A DNA stretch of 64,000 bases, taken from Williamsia sp. 1135. Its GTDB lineage: Bacteria > Actinomycetota > Actinomycetes > Mycobacteriales > Mycobacteriaceae. Position 1 is the stretch's first letter; every line of letters begins with the position of its first letter. The stretch is taken from positions 1 to 64,000 of the forward strand of contig NZ_MJEI01000105.1 of the NCBI RefSeq assembly GCF_002095395.1. Direction: 5' to 3'. The position numbers and the translations under genes are program-made. Shown one piece after another: positions 8,478 to 16,346 of this stretch. A model generated the notes under the pieces. It was not told the DNA's origin. It was given only the letters and a program-made list of their open reading frames with translations, and ran no database searches.

Positions 8478-9685
8478 ACGCGCCACCGATGCGCGCGGCG
8501 GTGGCCGACGTGGCTTATGACCATCTGGAGGTCGGCGGACGTCCGCAGCAACAGGTGGGCACGCTGGTGGCCGCGATCAACGCCTCGACGGTCGTCGTCG
8601 ACGGTGAACGATTGCATTCGGTGCAGGCGTGGAGGCGGCTGTTCGACCGGGCGCTGTCCGGTATCGATGACGTCACCGTCGCCCACCCCAGTACGTGGGG
8701 GACCACCCGGATCTCTGTGTTGCGGCAAGCCGCCACGGTGGCGGGCCGCGAGGTGGAGTTGGTCCCGCGTGCCGTGGTCATCGCGCGCTCGCATCTGGAC
8801 GCCACGGCTCAGCGGGCTCTCGTCATCGAGGTTGCCGGCCGCATCGACATCCACGAGGTCCGGCGCGGCGGTGGTGACTGGCGGATCGCGTCGACAACGG
8901 TTGCCACCGATCAGACCTACGCCGAGCTGGTGGCGGAACTGGCAGACAACGGGGTCGAGGCGATCCTGGTCGACGGGGCCGAATCCGGTGCGGTCGAATC
9001 CGTCCGCAACCGCATCGAGCACGAGACCGTGGTCGGCCGGGTGGCGTGCGTGCGCCGCGCTCTGGTCCACCGGTACGGGGGCGCCACCGCGGTACCGGCT
9101 CCCCTCACGGACGTCGGATCACCGTCACCTGCGGGGGCATCCCGGCGCAGACCGATGTTGGTGGCCGCAGCACTCACCGTCGTTGCGGCCGTCGCCGTGG
9201 TGATCGCCGTCGTCGTCGTGCGAGACGGACCCCAGCCGCAGGCAGCCGTGGTCGATCGGCAGGCGCAGGTCGGCCGCGTCTCGCTGGCGGTGCCAGGGGA
9301 TTGGCGGCAGAGCAGCGAACCGGCCGCCGAGGGGGTCGTATCGCGCACAACCTTCGCCGCCCCGGAGGATGATCGGCGCATCATCCTGCTCCAGAACGCG
9401 GTCCGCAGCACCTCGACGCTGTCGTCGGTGGCCGGCAGCCTGCGCAACCGCATCGATCAGCGCGGCGACGACGTGGTGCAGGAATTCTCCGCCAGCACCC
9501 GTTACGCGGGCCGGGAGGTGATCAGCTATCGCGAGGTGCCGGTGTCCGGCGGAGCCATCCGCTGGTATCTCGTAGTGGCGGCCGGACTGCAGGTCAGCGT
9601 GGGTTGTCAGGCCGGATCGGCAGGGGAGACCATCGACGAGCAGTGCATCATGGCGGTCGGTTCGGCGCGTATCGCCGATCGATGA
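8474..9685 (+). CDS. Type VII secretion-associated protein, Rv3446c family
   Basis: A 403-aa protein starting at a GTG that overlaps the eccC4 stop by four bases. Residues 1 to about 200 resemble an actin/Hsp70-like ATPase remnant (VDGERLHSVQAWRRLFDRAL, then EVELVPRAVVIARSHL). A single transmembrane helix follows at about 235-255 (LVAAALTVVAAVAVVIAVVVV), then an extracytoplasmic domain of about 150 aa with two cysteines near the end (VGCQAG, DEQCIMAVG). This matches the ESX-4-linked Rv3446c family, which immediately follows eccC4 in mycobacteria. Its function is unknown. In M. tuberculosis esxU and esxT come next; here only 185 bases separate it from rplM. Confidence 0.8.
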   Translation: MNAPPMRAAVADVAYDHLEVGGRPQQQVGTLVAAINASTVVVDGERLHSVQAWRRLFDRALSGIDDVTVAHPSTWGTTRISVLRQAATVAGREVELVPRAVVIARSHLDATAQRALVIEVAGRIDIHEVRRGGGDWRIASTTVATDQTYAELVAELADNGVEAILVDGAESGAVESVRNRIEHETVVGRVACVRRALVHRYGGATAVPAPLTDVGSPSPAGASRRRPMLVAAALTVVAAVAVVIAVVVVRDGPQPQAAVVDRQAQVGRVSLAVPGDWRQSSEPAAEGVVSRTTFAAPEDDRRIILLQNAVRSTSTLSSVAGSLRNRIDQRGDDVVQEFSASTRYAGREVISYREVPVSGGAIRWYLVVAAGLQVSVGCQAGSAGETIDEQCIMAVGSARIADR

Positions 9686-9870
9686 TCTCCGCGCCCCAGC
9701 ACTGCAGGTCGTGGGCGTTTTGACCCGCTGTGTGCCTGGCCGGTACTGTTGTCGGTTGGTACGCGACCGCCTGAAATCGGTGTAGTCGAGGCCTGGGTCC
9801 CCACTGGTCGCCAGGAACAACCTCTGCCGCGTGCCCGACCAGCTCCATCCGATCAGACAGAGGACTATCT

Positions 9871-10314
9871 GTGCCTACATACACCCCGAAGGCCGGTGAC
9901 ATCACCCGTACGTGGCATGTCATCGATGCCACCGACGTGGTGCTCGGCCGCCTCGCCGTGCAGAGTGCAACGCTCCTGCGCGGGAAGCACAAGCCGACCT
10001 ACGCACCCCACATGGATGGCGGCGACTTCGTCGTCATCATCAACGCCGAGAAGGTTGCCGTCAGCGGAAACAAGCGCGACGACAAATTGCTCTACCGTCA
10101 CTCCGGTCATCCGGGCGGCCTGAAGTCCCGCACTGTCGGTGAGACCATCGCGACGCATCCGGAACGCCTCGTCGAGAAGGCGATCATCGGGATGCTCCCG
10201 AAGACCAAGCTCGGAAACGCCATGGCATCCAAGCTCAAGGTGTACGCCGGTCCGAATCATCCCCACGTGGCTCAGCAGCCCGTCCCCTTCGAGATCACCC
10301 AGGTTGCCCAGTGA
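9871..10314 (+). CDS. rplM: 50S ribosomal protein L13
   Basis: A 147-aa protein with the L13 core: [46 protein letters not shown] and [14 protein letters not shown]. It binds 23S rRNA early in 50S assembly. The GTG start at 9871 follows a GAGGA-like site. The stop overlaps the rpsI start (GTGA), giving the conserved rplM-rpsI operon. Although ESX-4 lies upstream, the 185-base gap suggests a separate promoter. Confidence 0.98.
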   Translation: MPTYTPKAGDITRTWHVIDATDVVLGRLAVQSATLLRGKHKPTYAPHMDGGDFVVIINAEKVAVSGNKRDDKLLYRHSGHPGGLKSRTVGETIATHPERLVEKAIIGMLPKTKLGNAMASKLKVYAGPNHPHVAQQPVPFEITQVAQ

Positions 10315-10856
10315 CGGCGCCGGAGGAGCAGAACGTGTCCGATCAGACTGACGTGGCCGCCGAAGAAGTTGTGGCCGAAGAAGTTGTTGCCGAGTTCGGT
10401 GCCGACGACTACTCGGTCGACGACAGCGTCGACGCAGAGCCTGCCGCCACCCGCGCACCGGTCGAATTCGATCGCCCGATCCAGACCGTCGGCCGCCGTA
10501 AAGAGGCTGTCGTCCGCGTCCGGATGTCTCCGGGTACCGGCGGGTTCACGCTCAACGGCCGCACCCTCGAGGAGTACTTCCCCAACAAGGTGCACCAGCA
10601 GCTGATCAAGGCCCCGTTTGTCACGGTGGAGCGGAGCGACACGTTCGACATCGCTGCCAAACTGCATGGTGGCGGCCCGTCGGGTCAGGCGGGCGCCCTG
10701 CGTCTGGCCATCGCCCGCGCGTTGATCGAGGTCACTCCCGACGATCGTCCGGCCCTGAAAAAGGCCGGCTTCCTCACCCGTGACCCGCGTGCGGTGGAGC
10801 GCAAGAAGTACGGCCTGAAGAAGGCCCGTAAGGCTTCGCAGTACAGCAAGCGCTGA
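10311..10856 (+). CDS. rpsI: 30S ribosomal protein S9
   Basis: The C-terminal 130 residues are canonical S9: [56 protein letters not shown] and the basic tail ending SQYSKR, which reaches the P-site tRNA. The N-terminus has an acidic Ala/Val/Glu-rich extension of about 55 residues, with a short imperfect repeat ([14 protein letters not shown]), typical of mycobacterial S9. The start is the GTG overlapping rplM; an in-frame GTG at 10335 would remove eight residues. Confidence 0.97.
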   Translation: MTAPEEQNVSDQTDVAAEEVVAEEVVAEFGADDYSVDDSVDAEPAATRAPVEFDRPIQTVGRRKEAVVRVRMSPGTGGFTLNGRTLEEYFPNKVHQQLIKAPFVTVERSDTFDIAAKLHGGGPSGQAGALRLAIARALIEVTPDDRPALKKAGFLTRDPRAVERKKYGLKKARKASQYSKR

Positions 10857-10900
10857 TTTCTCTACAGGACCCGCGAGCACCAAGGCGGTCTTGGGCACAG

Positions 10901-10930
10901 GCAGGCGTTCAGGATTCACTGGACGCCTGC
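10901..10930 (+). terminator. Probable rplM-rpsI terminator hairpin
   Basis: A 12-bp stem, gcaggcgttcag paired with ctggacgcctgc with one G-U pair, has a 6-base loop and lies 45 bases after the rpsI stop. The downstream T-content is low (ctgttgcgttg), so termination efficiency is uncertain. Confidence 0.45.
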
Positions 10931-11007
10931 CTGTTGCGTTGAAGGACATATCAGGGTGCGGGTCGACCGGCTCGAACGCGTGAAGATCTCGAAGAAAGGG
11001 ATGGTCG

Positions 11008-12345
11008 ATGGGGCGACTGTTTGGAACCGATGGAGTCCGCGGCTTGGCCAACGCCGACCTGACGCCGGAGTTGGCGTTGTCGCTGGCCGAGGCCGCTGCT
11101 CGGGTACTCCCGGTGGGCGGTCATGATGGCCGCACGCGGCCGGTCGCCGTGGTCGGCCGCGACACGAGGGCGTCTGGTGAAATGCTGGACGCCGCAGTGT
11201 GCGCGGGGTTGACCGCTGCCGGTGTCGACGCCGTACGTGTCGGGGTCGTCCCGACGCCGGCCGTCGCCTACTTGACCGATTTCTATGACGCCGCATTCGG
11301 TGTGATGATCTCTGCGTCCCACAACCCCATGCCCGACAACGGGATCAAGTTCTTCGCTGCGGGTGGTCACAAACTCTCCGATGCTGCAGAAGATGCGATC
11401 GAGGCGGCCGCGGGGGCTGCGGTCGTGCGACCGACCGGTGCCGCCGTCGGACGTGTTCGCGACGCCGCCGACGGCATCGACGCCTATCTCGATCACCTGT
11501 CCGGCATCGTCGACGTGAACCTCAAGCCCGTGACGGTGGTCGTCGACTGTGCCCACGGTGCGGCGTACACCGCGGCGCCGCGGGCGTACCGCAGTGCCGG
11601 CGCCACGGTCATCGCACTCAGTGCCGAACCCGATGGCGAGAACATCAACCTCGACTGTGGCTCAACACATTTGGATCACGTGCGTGCCGCGGTGCTCGAC
11701 TACGGAGCCGATCTCGGTCTGGCCCACGACGGTGACGCCGACCGGTGCCTCGCCGTCGATGCTTCCGGTGCCGTCGTCGATGGCGACGCGATCATGGCCG
11801 TGCTCGCCAGCGCGATGAAGGATGCGGGCAGCCTCAAGGACGACACCCTGGTCGCCACCGTGATGAGCAACCTGGGCCTGCACTTGGCGATGACCGCCGC
11901 GGGAATCACCGTGCGCACCACCGCGGTCGGCGACCGCTACGTGCTCGAGGAACTCCGGAAAGGTGGCTTCTCCCTGGGCGGAGAACAATCGGGCCACGTG
12001 GTCATCCCATCGCACGGCACCACCGGCGACGGTATCCTCACCGGCCTGGCCCTCATGGGCCGGATGGCAAGTAGTGGAAAGTCGTTGGCGGAGTTGGCGT
12101 CGATCATGAACGCCCTGCCGCAGGTGCTGATCAACGTCCGTGTGGCCGACAAGAATGTGGTGGCAGCAGCGGAATCCGTACAAGCGGCCGTGGCCGACGC
12201 GGAGACGGAACTGGGCGCCACGGGCCGTGTCTTGCTCCGTCCCTCCGGCACAGAGCAATTGGTGCGGGTGATGGTCGAGGCCGCGACCGCAGAGCAGGCG
12301 CAGTCGGTGGCCGCGAGGATCGCTGCGGCCGTCGAGGCTGCCTGA
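11008..12345 (+). CDS. glmM: Phosphoglucosamine mutase
   Basis: The 445-aa enzyme converts glucosamine-6-phosphate to glucosamine-1-phosphate for UDP-GlcNAc and peptidoglycan synthesis. Visible motifs are the phosphoserine loop [16 protein letters not shown] (catalytic Ser near 101), the Mg-binding loop AHDGDADRC, the sugar-binding GGEQSGH and the phosphate-binding RPSGTE near the C-terminus. The N-terminus [12 protein letters not shown] is conserved. The start follows a GAAAGGGA site. It acts directly after GlmS, encoded at 23.0 kb. Confidence 0.97.
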   Translation: MGRLFGTDGVRGLANADLTPELALSLAEAAARVLPVGGHDGRTRPVAVVGRDTRASGEMLDAAVCAGLTAAGVDAVRVGVVPTPAVAYLTDFYDAAFGVMISASHNPMPDNGIKFFAAGGHKLSDAAEDAIEAAAGAAVVRPTGAAVGRVRDAADGIDAYLDHLSGIVDVNLKPVTVVVDCAHGAAYTAAPRAYRSAGATVIALSAEPDGENINLDCGSTHLDHVRAAVLDYGADLGLAHDGDADRCLAVDASGAVVDGDAIMAVLASAMKDAGSLKDDTLVATVMSNLGLHLAMTAAGITVRTTAVGDRYVLEELRKGGFSLGGEQSGHVVIPSHGTTGDGILTGLALMGRMASSGKSLAELASIMNALPQVLINVRVADKNVVAAAESVQAAVADAETELGATGRVLLRPSGTEQLVRVMVEAATAEQAQSVAARIAAAVEAA

Positions 12346-12346
12346 A

Positions 12347-13042
12347 TTGTCCACTGCCGCGGCACATTCTGCCGTTTTGTTCGACTTCTCGGGAACACTT
12401 TTCCGGTTCACTGAACGCGCCGAGTGGTTCACGCACCTGCGCGATGGGTCCGGCAATCCGATACAGGGGCACACGCAGGCCGAGCTGATCCGCCGGATGA
12501 CGGCACCGGTGGGGATTCCCGTCGACCTCGACGACGAAGGCCGATACGCCTGGCAGCGCCGGGACCTCGACCCTGCGCTGCATCGACAGGCTTATCTCGC
12601 GGTCCTGCGGGGCTCGGGCCTCACCTTGCCCGGGCATGCGGAATCACTCTACGAGCGGGTCATCGATCCGCAGTCGTGGGAGCCGTATCCCGATACTGCC
12701 CGGTGTCTGCGCGCGCTGCGGTCTGCGGGCATCGGTGTCGGCGTGGTCAGCAACATCGCATTCGATCTCCGAGACGTCTTCGAGGTCCATGACATGGGCG
12801 GGCTCGTCGACACGTTCACACTCTCGTACGAGGTCGGCATCACCAAACCGGACCCGGTCATCTTCGCCTCCGCCCTGCGGAGCCTCGGCGTTGCGGGTCC
12901 GGGCGCACTGATGGTGGGGGACAGCGAAGAGGCGGATGGTGGCGCCCGCCGCGTGGGATGCGACTTCACGTTGGTCCAGCCGGTACCCGTGCCGCAGCGT
13001 CCCCGCGCCCTGCTCGATGCCGTGGCGCACCTGCTCGACTGA
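12347..13042 (+). CDS. HAD-superfamily hydrolase
   Basis: A 231-aa HAD-fold protein. Motif I is LFDFSGTLF, with the nucleophile Asp present but the usual +2 general-acid Asp replaced by Ser. Motif II is GVVSNIA, motif III lies around Lys in GITKPDPVIF, and motif IV is MVGDSEEAD. The +2 substitution is more typical of non-phosphatase branches such as dehalogenases and phosphonatases. The TTG start is one base after the glmM stop, so it is probably translated with glmM. The substrate is unknown. Confidence 0.75.
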   Translation: MSTAAAHSAVLFDFSGTLFRFTERAEWFTHLRDGSGNPIQGHTQAELIRRMTAPVGIPVDLDDEGRYAWQRRDLDPALHRQAYLAVLRGSGLTLPGHAESLYERVIDPQSWEPYPDTARCLRALRSAGIGVGVVSNIAFDLRDVFEVHDMGGLVDTFTLSYEVGITKPDPVIFASALRSLGVAGPGALMVGDSEEADGGARRVGCDFTLVQPVPVPQRPRALLDAVAHLLD

Positions 13043-13126
13043 AGTGGAACAGGCTGTTCGGGATCATTCTGGCGGGGGTATGGAACCGGCCCGGCCGGCG
13101 CTGCGTCTGATCCACGGGAGGGCGAG

Positions 13127-13453
13127 ATGACTGAGCAGACCAGGGTGGACCCAGAGGCGTTGCGAACACTGGGCAGTGTTTTCGGGCAAACAGCGGCGTC
13201 GGTGCACGTCGCCGCGACGGAGCTCGTGGACTGCGACTTCGGCGCGCACATGGGGAATCGGTACGGCACCCACGCGATGGACTACGCCGCAGGCATTCTC
13301 GCGGTGACCCAGTCGGTGAACGCACTCGTGGGCTCGTCCCGAACGTTCGGTGATGCGCTGACTGCGGCCGCAGACACCCTGGCGGGCCAGGACTCGTCGA
13401 ACGCGGCCGCGGCCACGTTCGTCGGTGGCGATCCGGGTCGCGTCGATGGGTAA
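13127..13453 (+). CDS. EspC/DUF2580-like type VII secretion target (Rv3440c position)
   Basis: The 108-aa, helix-rich, Ala-rich protein resembles small EspC/DUF2580-type ESX-associated proteins: an N-terminal VDPEALRTLGSVFGQTA helix and a second helix with GILAVTQSVNALVGSSRTFG. It lacks a clear WXG turn and an obvious YxxxD/E signal. A ribosome site (ggagggcgag) precedes the ATG. It occupies the position of Rv3440c after glmM and overlaps the next gene by eight bases (ATGGGTAA). Role as a secreted or chaperone-like partner is inferred. Confidence 0.6.
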   Translation: MTEQTRVDPEALRTLGSVFGQTAASVHVAATELVDCDFGAHMGNRYGTHAMDYAAGILAVTQSVNALVGSSRTFGDALTAAADTLAGQDSSNAAAATFVGGDPGRVDG

Positions 13454-14981
13454 CCCTCCGGCGCCGGCGGCGAGTGCTCTCGACGAAGAGCTGATGGCCG
13501 CGCGCGAGGTCGCCAGGGCGAGCGTGTGCTTCTTCGACAACGTTGCTCCGCTGGCCGGGCGGCTGGGGATCGACGCCTTCCCGGCATTCGACACGTTCTT
13601 GTCGCGATTCTCCGAGACGGAGGACATCAACACCCATCGGCTGCGTGCAGATGGGCGGATCCTCCAGAAAGTACACACCACTGCCTCCGCCCAGGTCGCC
13701 TACCAGCACGAGCAGGATGCGCCCTTGGTCGACTGCTGGCCCGACGGGTCGGGAACCGCTGCCCGCCAGCGGCTCTTGGCGCACCTACCCCGCGCTGACG
13801 CTGACCTCACGTCGCTGGGGGAGCTCGCGACCGGATTACTCGTGGCCGCCGACTGTATCGACATATCGCGGGTTGCCAAGTTCACTGCTATCGGAACCAT
13901 TGACGCGAAGATCCTGCTCGGTATGCCGATCAGCGCGTGGACAGGCATCGTCGAATCGCTGGCAACCGCTCCGCGAGAGGAACTACGCGCGGCGATCACC
14001 GCGGCGGTCAACCTGTTCACCTCTTCGGTCAACACCTGCGATCAGGCGGTGGAGGCCATCCTTTCCGGAGTCTGCACCGGCCTACAGGGCATCAACATCA
14101 CCGAATATCCGTGCGGTCAGCCGAGGCAATGCCCTCCTGCTGCCGCCCCCGGCACCGCGGTCGGCCCCGGTCCGGTCTGTGCAGACAGCCCTACGGTTCC
14201 GGGCAGTCCCGGCGGATCTGGAGGGTCGGCTGGATCGAGCTCGGGTACGGGTACGGGTACGCCGGCTGAGTCGGCGAGCGGGCCGCCGGCGACTCCCGCT
14301 GTGCCGGCGGCCGATCCCCGTGTCGGGACGGTGGTCGCGGCGGGGTCGGGTTCTGTCGCAGGTCAATTCACCGCACCGTCGGTTGCGCCATCGGGTGGCA
14401 CCGAGCTCCCCGAGCTCACCGGGGTGCTGGGCCCGCTTGTCGGAGCAGTCAGCCAGGTGGTGGCAGGGGCAGTGGTCGGTGTCGTCGATGCCCTGATTGC
14501 AGTGCAGTCCGAAGCTCAACCAGAGCAGCCAGGCGCCGGATCCGCTGGAGTTCCGCAGGTCCCCGGGCTCCCGGACGGGGCGCCGCCGGCTCCGGGGGAG
14601 AAGACTCTCGAACTCGAGCTCGGAGACGATGACCGTTCCTTGAGCCTGACCGTTGGTGGCGGTGGAACGTCCCCCGACGACGCAGATCAAGAGTGCGCGG
14701 ATGAGCCGGAAGAGTCCGGTCACCCCCTTGCGGTCGGCCCGGCCGAGAGCGGCACGACCGACGAGCCGAGCGAGAGGCAGAACTCACCACTTGCGCCAGA
14801 GCCCGGAACCGAGACCTGCCCGGTGCCGGTGACTCCTGGAACGGCTCCCGGCGGGTCGATCCCGACTCCACACCCGGCGCGACTACCGGAGCCGAGCACC
14901 CAGGTCGCGCCGCAGGCCACCGACCAGGGCCCGCCCGCACAGGGCGACGAAGGTCTTCTCGCCCTGGCAGGTGACCAATGA
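13446..14981 (+). CDS. Alanine/proline-rich protein, Rv3439c-like; candidate type VII substrate
   Basis: From the ATG at 13446 the product is 511 aa. About 225 N-terminal residues form a helical domain with several cysteines (SVCFFDN, LVDCWPDG, AADCIDIS, VNTCDQAV, SGVCTGLQ). The rest is low-complexity Gly/Pro/Ser/Thr-rich sequence (GGSGGSAGSSSGTGTGTPAE) interrupted by a hydrophobic stretch (LGPLVGAVSQVVAGAVVGVV). Gene order places it at Rv3439c, an Ala/Pro-rich protein of unknown function. It is coupled to the EspC-like gene upstream and overlaps the next gene by ATGA. No Sec signal peptide is visible, which fits type VII export if secreted. Confidence 0.6.
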   Translation: MGNPPAPAASALDEELMAAREVARASVCFFDNVAPLAGRLGIDAFPAFDTFLSRFSETEDINTHRLRADGRILQKVHTTASAQVAYQHEQDAPLVDCWPDGSGTAARQRLLAHLPRADADLTSLGELATGLLVAADCIDISRVAKFTAIGTIDAKILLGMPISAWTGIVESLATAPREELRAAITAAVNLFTSSVNTCDQAVEAILSGVCTGLQGINITEYPCGQPRQCPPAAAPGTAVGPGPVCADSPTVPGSPGGSGGSAGSSSGTGTGTPAESASGPPATPAVPAADPRVGTVVAAGSGSVAGQFTAPSVAPSGGTELPELTGVLGPLVGAVSQVVAGAVVGVVDALIAVQSEAQPEQPGAGSAGVPQVPGLPDGAPPAPGEKTLELELGDDDRSLSLTVGGGGTSPDDADQECADEPEESGHPLAVGPAESGTTDEPSERQNSPLAPEPGTETCPVPVTPGTAPGGSIPTPHPARLPEPSTQVAPQATDQGPPAQGDEGLLALAGDQ

Positions 14982-15358
14982 GTATCGCGGATCTCTTCGA
15001 CTCGATCGCCGAACGCGCACGGACAGAGACCGAGTCTGCGGTGCGCACCTACCGAGACCAACAACGCGCTCTCGAAGAACGACTACGGATCGCAGCCGAA
15101 AACGCCGACCATCGCCGCGGGAGTACCCGCGCAGCGATGGCGGCGCGGGGTGCAATCCTGTTGCCTGCCGACGACATCGACCTCAGTCCACACACACCGG
15201 CCCCTGGTGCGCCGGGTGCGGCCCCGGTGCCCGCGGCCGTCTCGTCGCCCACAGCGGTCCCCGTTGCCGAGGAACCGCGGCCGCCTCACCGCGATGTTGG
15301 TAAGCAGGACGGGACGATGGACTTCTCGTTCTCGAGCGGCTGGCTCACCGACCGCTGA
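14978..15358 (+). CDS. Small hypothetical protein, last gene of the EspC-like trio
   Basis: A 126-aa protein with a charged N-terminal helix (residues 1-50, RTYRDQQRALEERLRIAAEN) of coiled-coil character, a Pro/Ala-rich linker and a distinctive C-terminus, TMDFSFSSGWLTDR. No recognised domain. The start overlaps the previous stop (ATGA), so it is made together with the EspC-like and Rv3439c-like proteins and may be their partner. It converges on the downstream hydrolase gene. Confidence 0.6.
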   Translation: MSIADLFDSIAERARTETESAVRTYRDQQRALEERLRIAAENADHRRGSTRAAMAARGAILLPADDIDLSPHTPAPGAPGAAPVPAAVSSPTAVPVAEEPRPPHRDVGKQDGTMDFSFSSGWLTDR

Positions 15359-15371
15359 GCTCTCGGAGAAC

Positions 15372-16226
15372 CTACTTCCGGAGCAGTCGGGTCAGTGGAT
15401 CGATCAGGTCTTCTGTGCCTGGCGGAAGCGCGTCGGGGTCGACGGTCAAGAGTTTGCCGAGGCCGGCGTCCGGGTCGCTGAACGCGGCGTACGTGCTGTC
15501 CTCGGTGAGCTGGTGGAGCAGGAATCCGGTGAGGACGCCTCTGCTGATCTTCTGGGTCTTCCTGTCGTTGCCGCCGGCGCCGAGCTTGGACCGCACACTG
15601 AAACCTTCGGCCAGACCCCGGTTCTCGGTCCGCGGTGCCATCCGGAGCACCGTGTGATCGGCGCCGAGCGCACGCCGCAGGGCGAGTGCGTTGGACGTCA
15701 TCGACTCGAGTTCGCCTGGCGCGACGACGATCAGAGCCGGCACTGTGACCTCGCGCGCAGCAGGCAGGACCGCGCTGCTCGTCGGGGCCGGAAAGAGTGC
15801 GGCAAGTGCTTTGGCCCGATCGCTCCGGGCGGCCGCGAGAGTCGCGGCCGACGCGCCGAAACCGTGGCCGGCCAGACCCAGTCGATGCTTGTGCACGGTG
15901 ATATCGCCTGCACCCAGCCGGACCTCGCTGATCACCGACAACGTCGTCTCGAGGTCGGCAGCCAGCCCCTGATCCGACGCCAGCATGCCCTTTTCGGTGG
16001 TCGGAGCCGCGGCGACGATGCCCCACGACGCCAGGTGCGCCAGGGTCTTGTAGTACTGCTTGGCACCGGTGAGCCAGCCGTGACCGAAGGCGATTCCCGG
16101 GAGGTCTTTCCCCTCGGCGGGGGCATAGAGGGTGCCGGGTAAGCCGACGATCGCCATGTCGCCGCGCAGAACCTTGTGCGGTCCGGTCTTGGACAGCTGC
16201 GAAAGGAGCTTCTTGGGGTTGGCCAC
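15372..16226 (-). CDS. Alpha/beta-hydrolase-fold protein lacking the nucleophile serine (Rv3438-like)
   Basis: The 284-aa product has the dienelactone-hydrolase/chlorophyllase-like arrangement: oxyanion region GIAFGHGWLTG, then strand 5 and nucleophile elbow GLAGHGFGASAA. In that G-x-S-x-G elbow the central residue is Gly122, so the catalytic serine is absent. Its position after the Rv3439c-like operon and before glmS corresponds to Rv3438, a conserved protein of unknown function. It is leftward, 13 bases from the converging small gene. It is probably either non-catalytic or uses another residue. No signal peptide is seen. Confidence 0.7.
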   Translation of the reverse strand: MANPKKLLSQLSKTGPHKVLRGDMAIVGLPGTLYAPAEGKDLPGIAFGHGWLTGAKQYYKTLAHLASWGIVAAAPTTEKGMLASDQGLAADLETTLSVISEVRLGAGDITVHKHRLGLAGHGFGASAATLAAARSDRAKALAALFPAPTSSAVLPAAREVTVPALIVVAPGELESMTSNALALRRALGADHTVLRMAPRTENRGLAEGFSVRSKLGAGGNDRKTQKISRGVLTGFLLHQLTEDSTYAAFSDPDAGLGKLLTVDPDALPPGTEDLIDPLTRLLRK

Positions 16227-16346
16227 GATCTGACTCTAGGGGATCGTGCCTCCGACCGGCAGCACCCCCGGCCCGCTGCAGGGGTATTTTGACGGACCAC
16301 GCCATTCACCGCGCATTCGGGGCGCGAACTTGGCAGAGTAAACCGC

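Noticed and set aside
9686-9870. Hidden esxT/esxU genes before rplM
   Set aside because: Only 185 bases; no WXG motif in any frame and too short for two proteins of about 100 aa.
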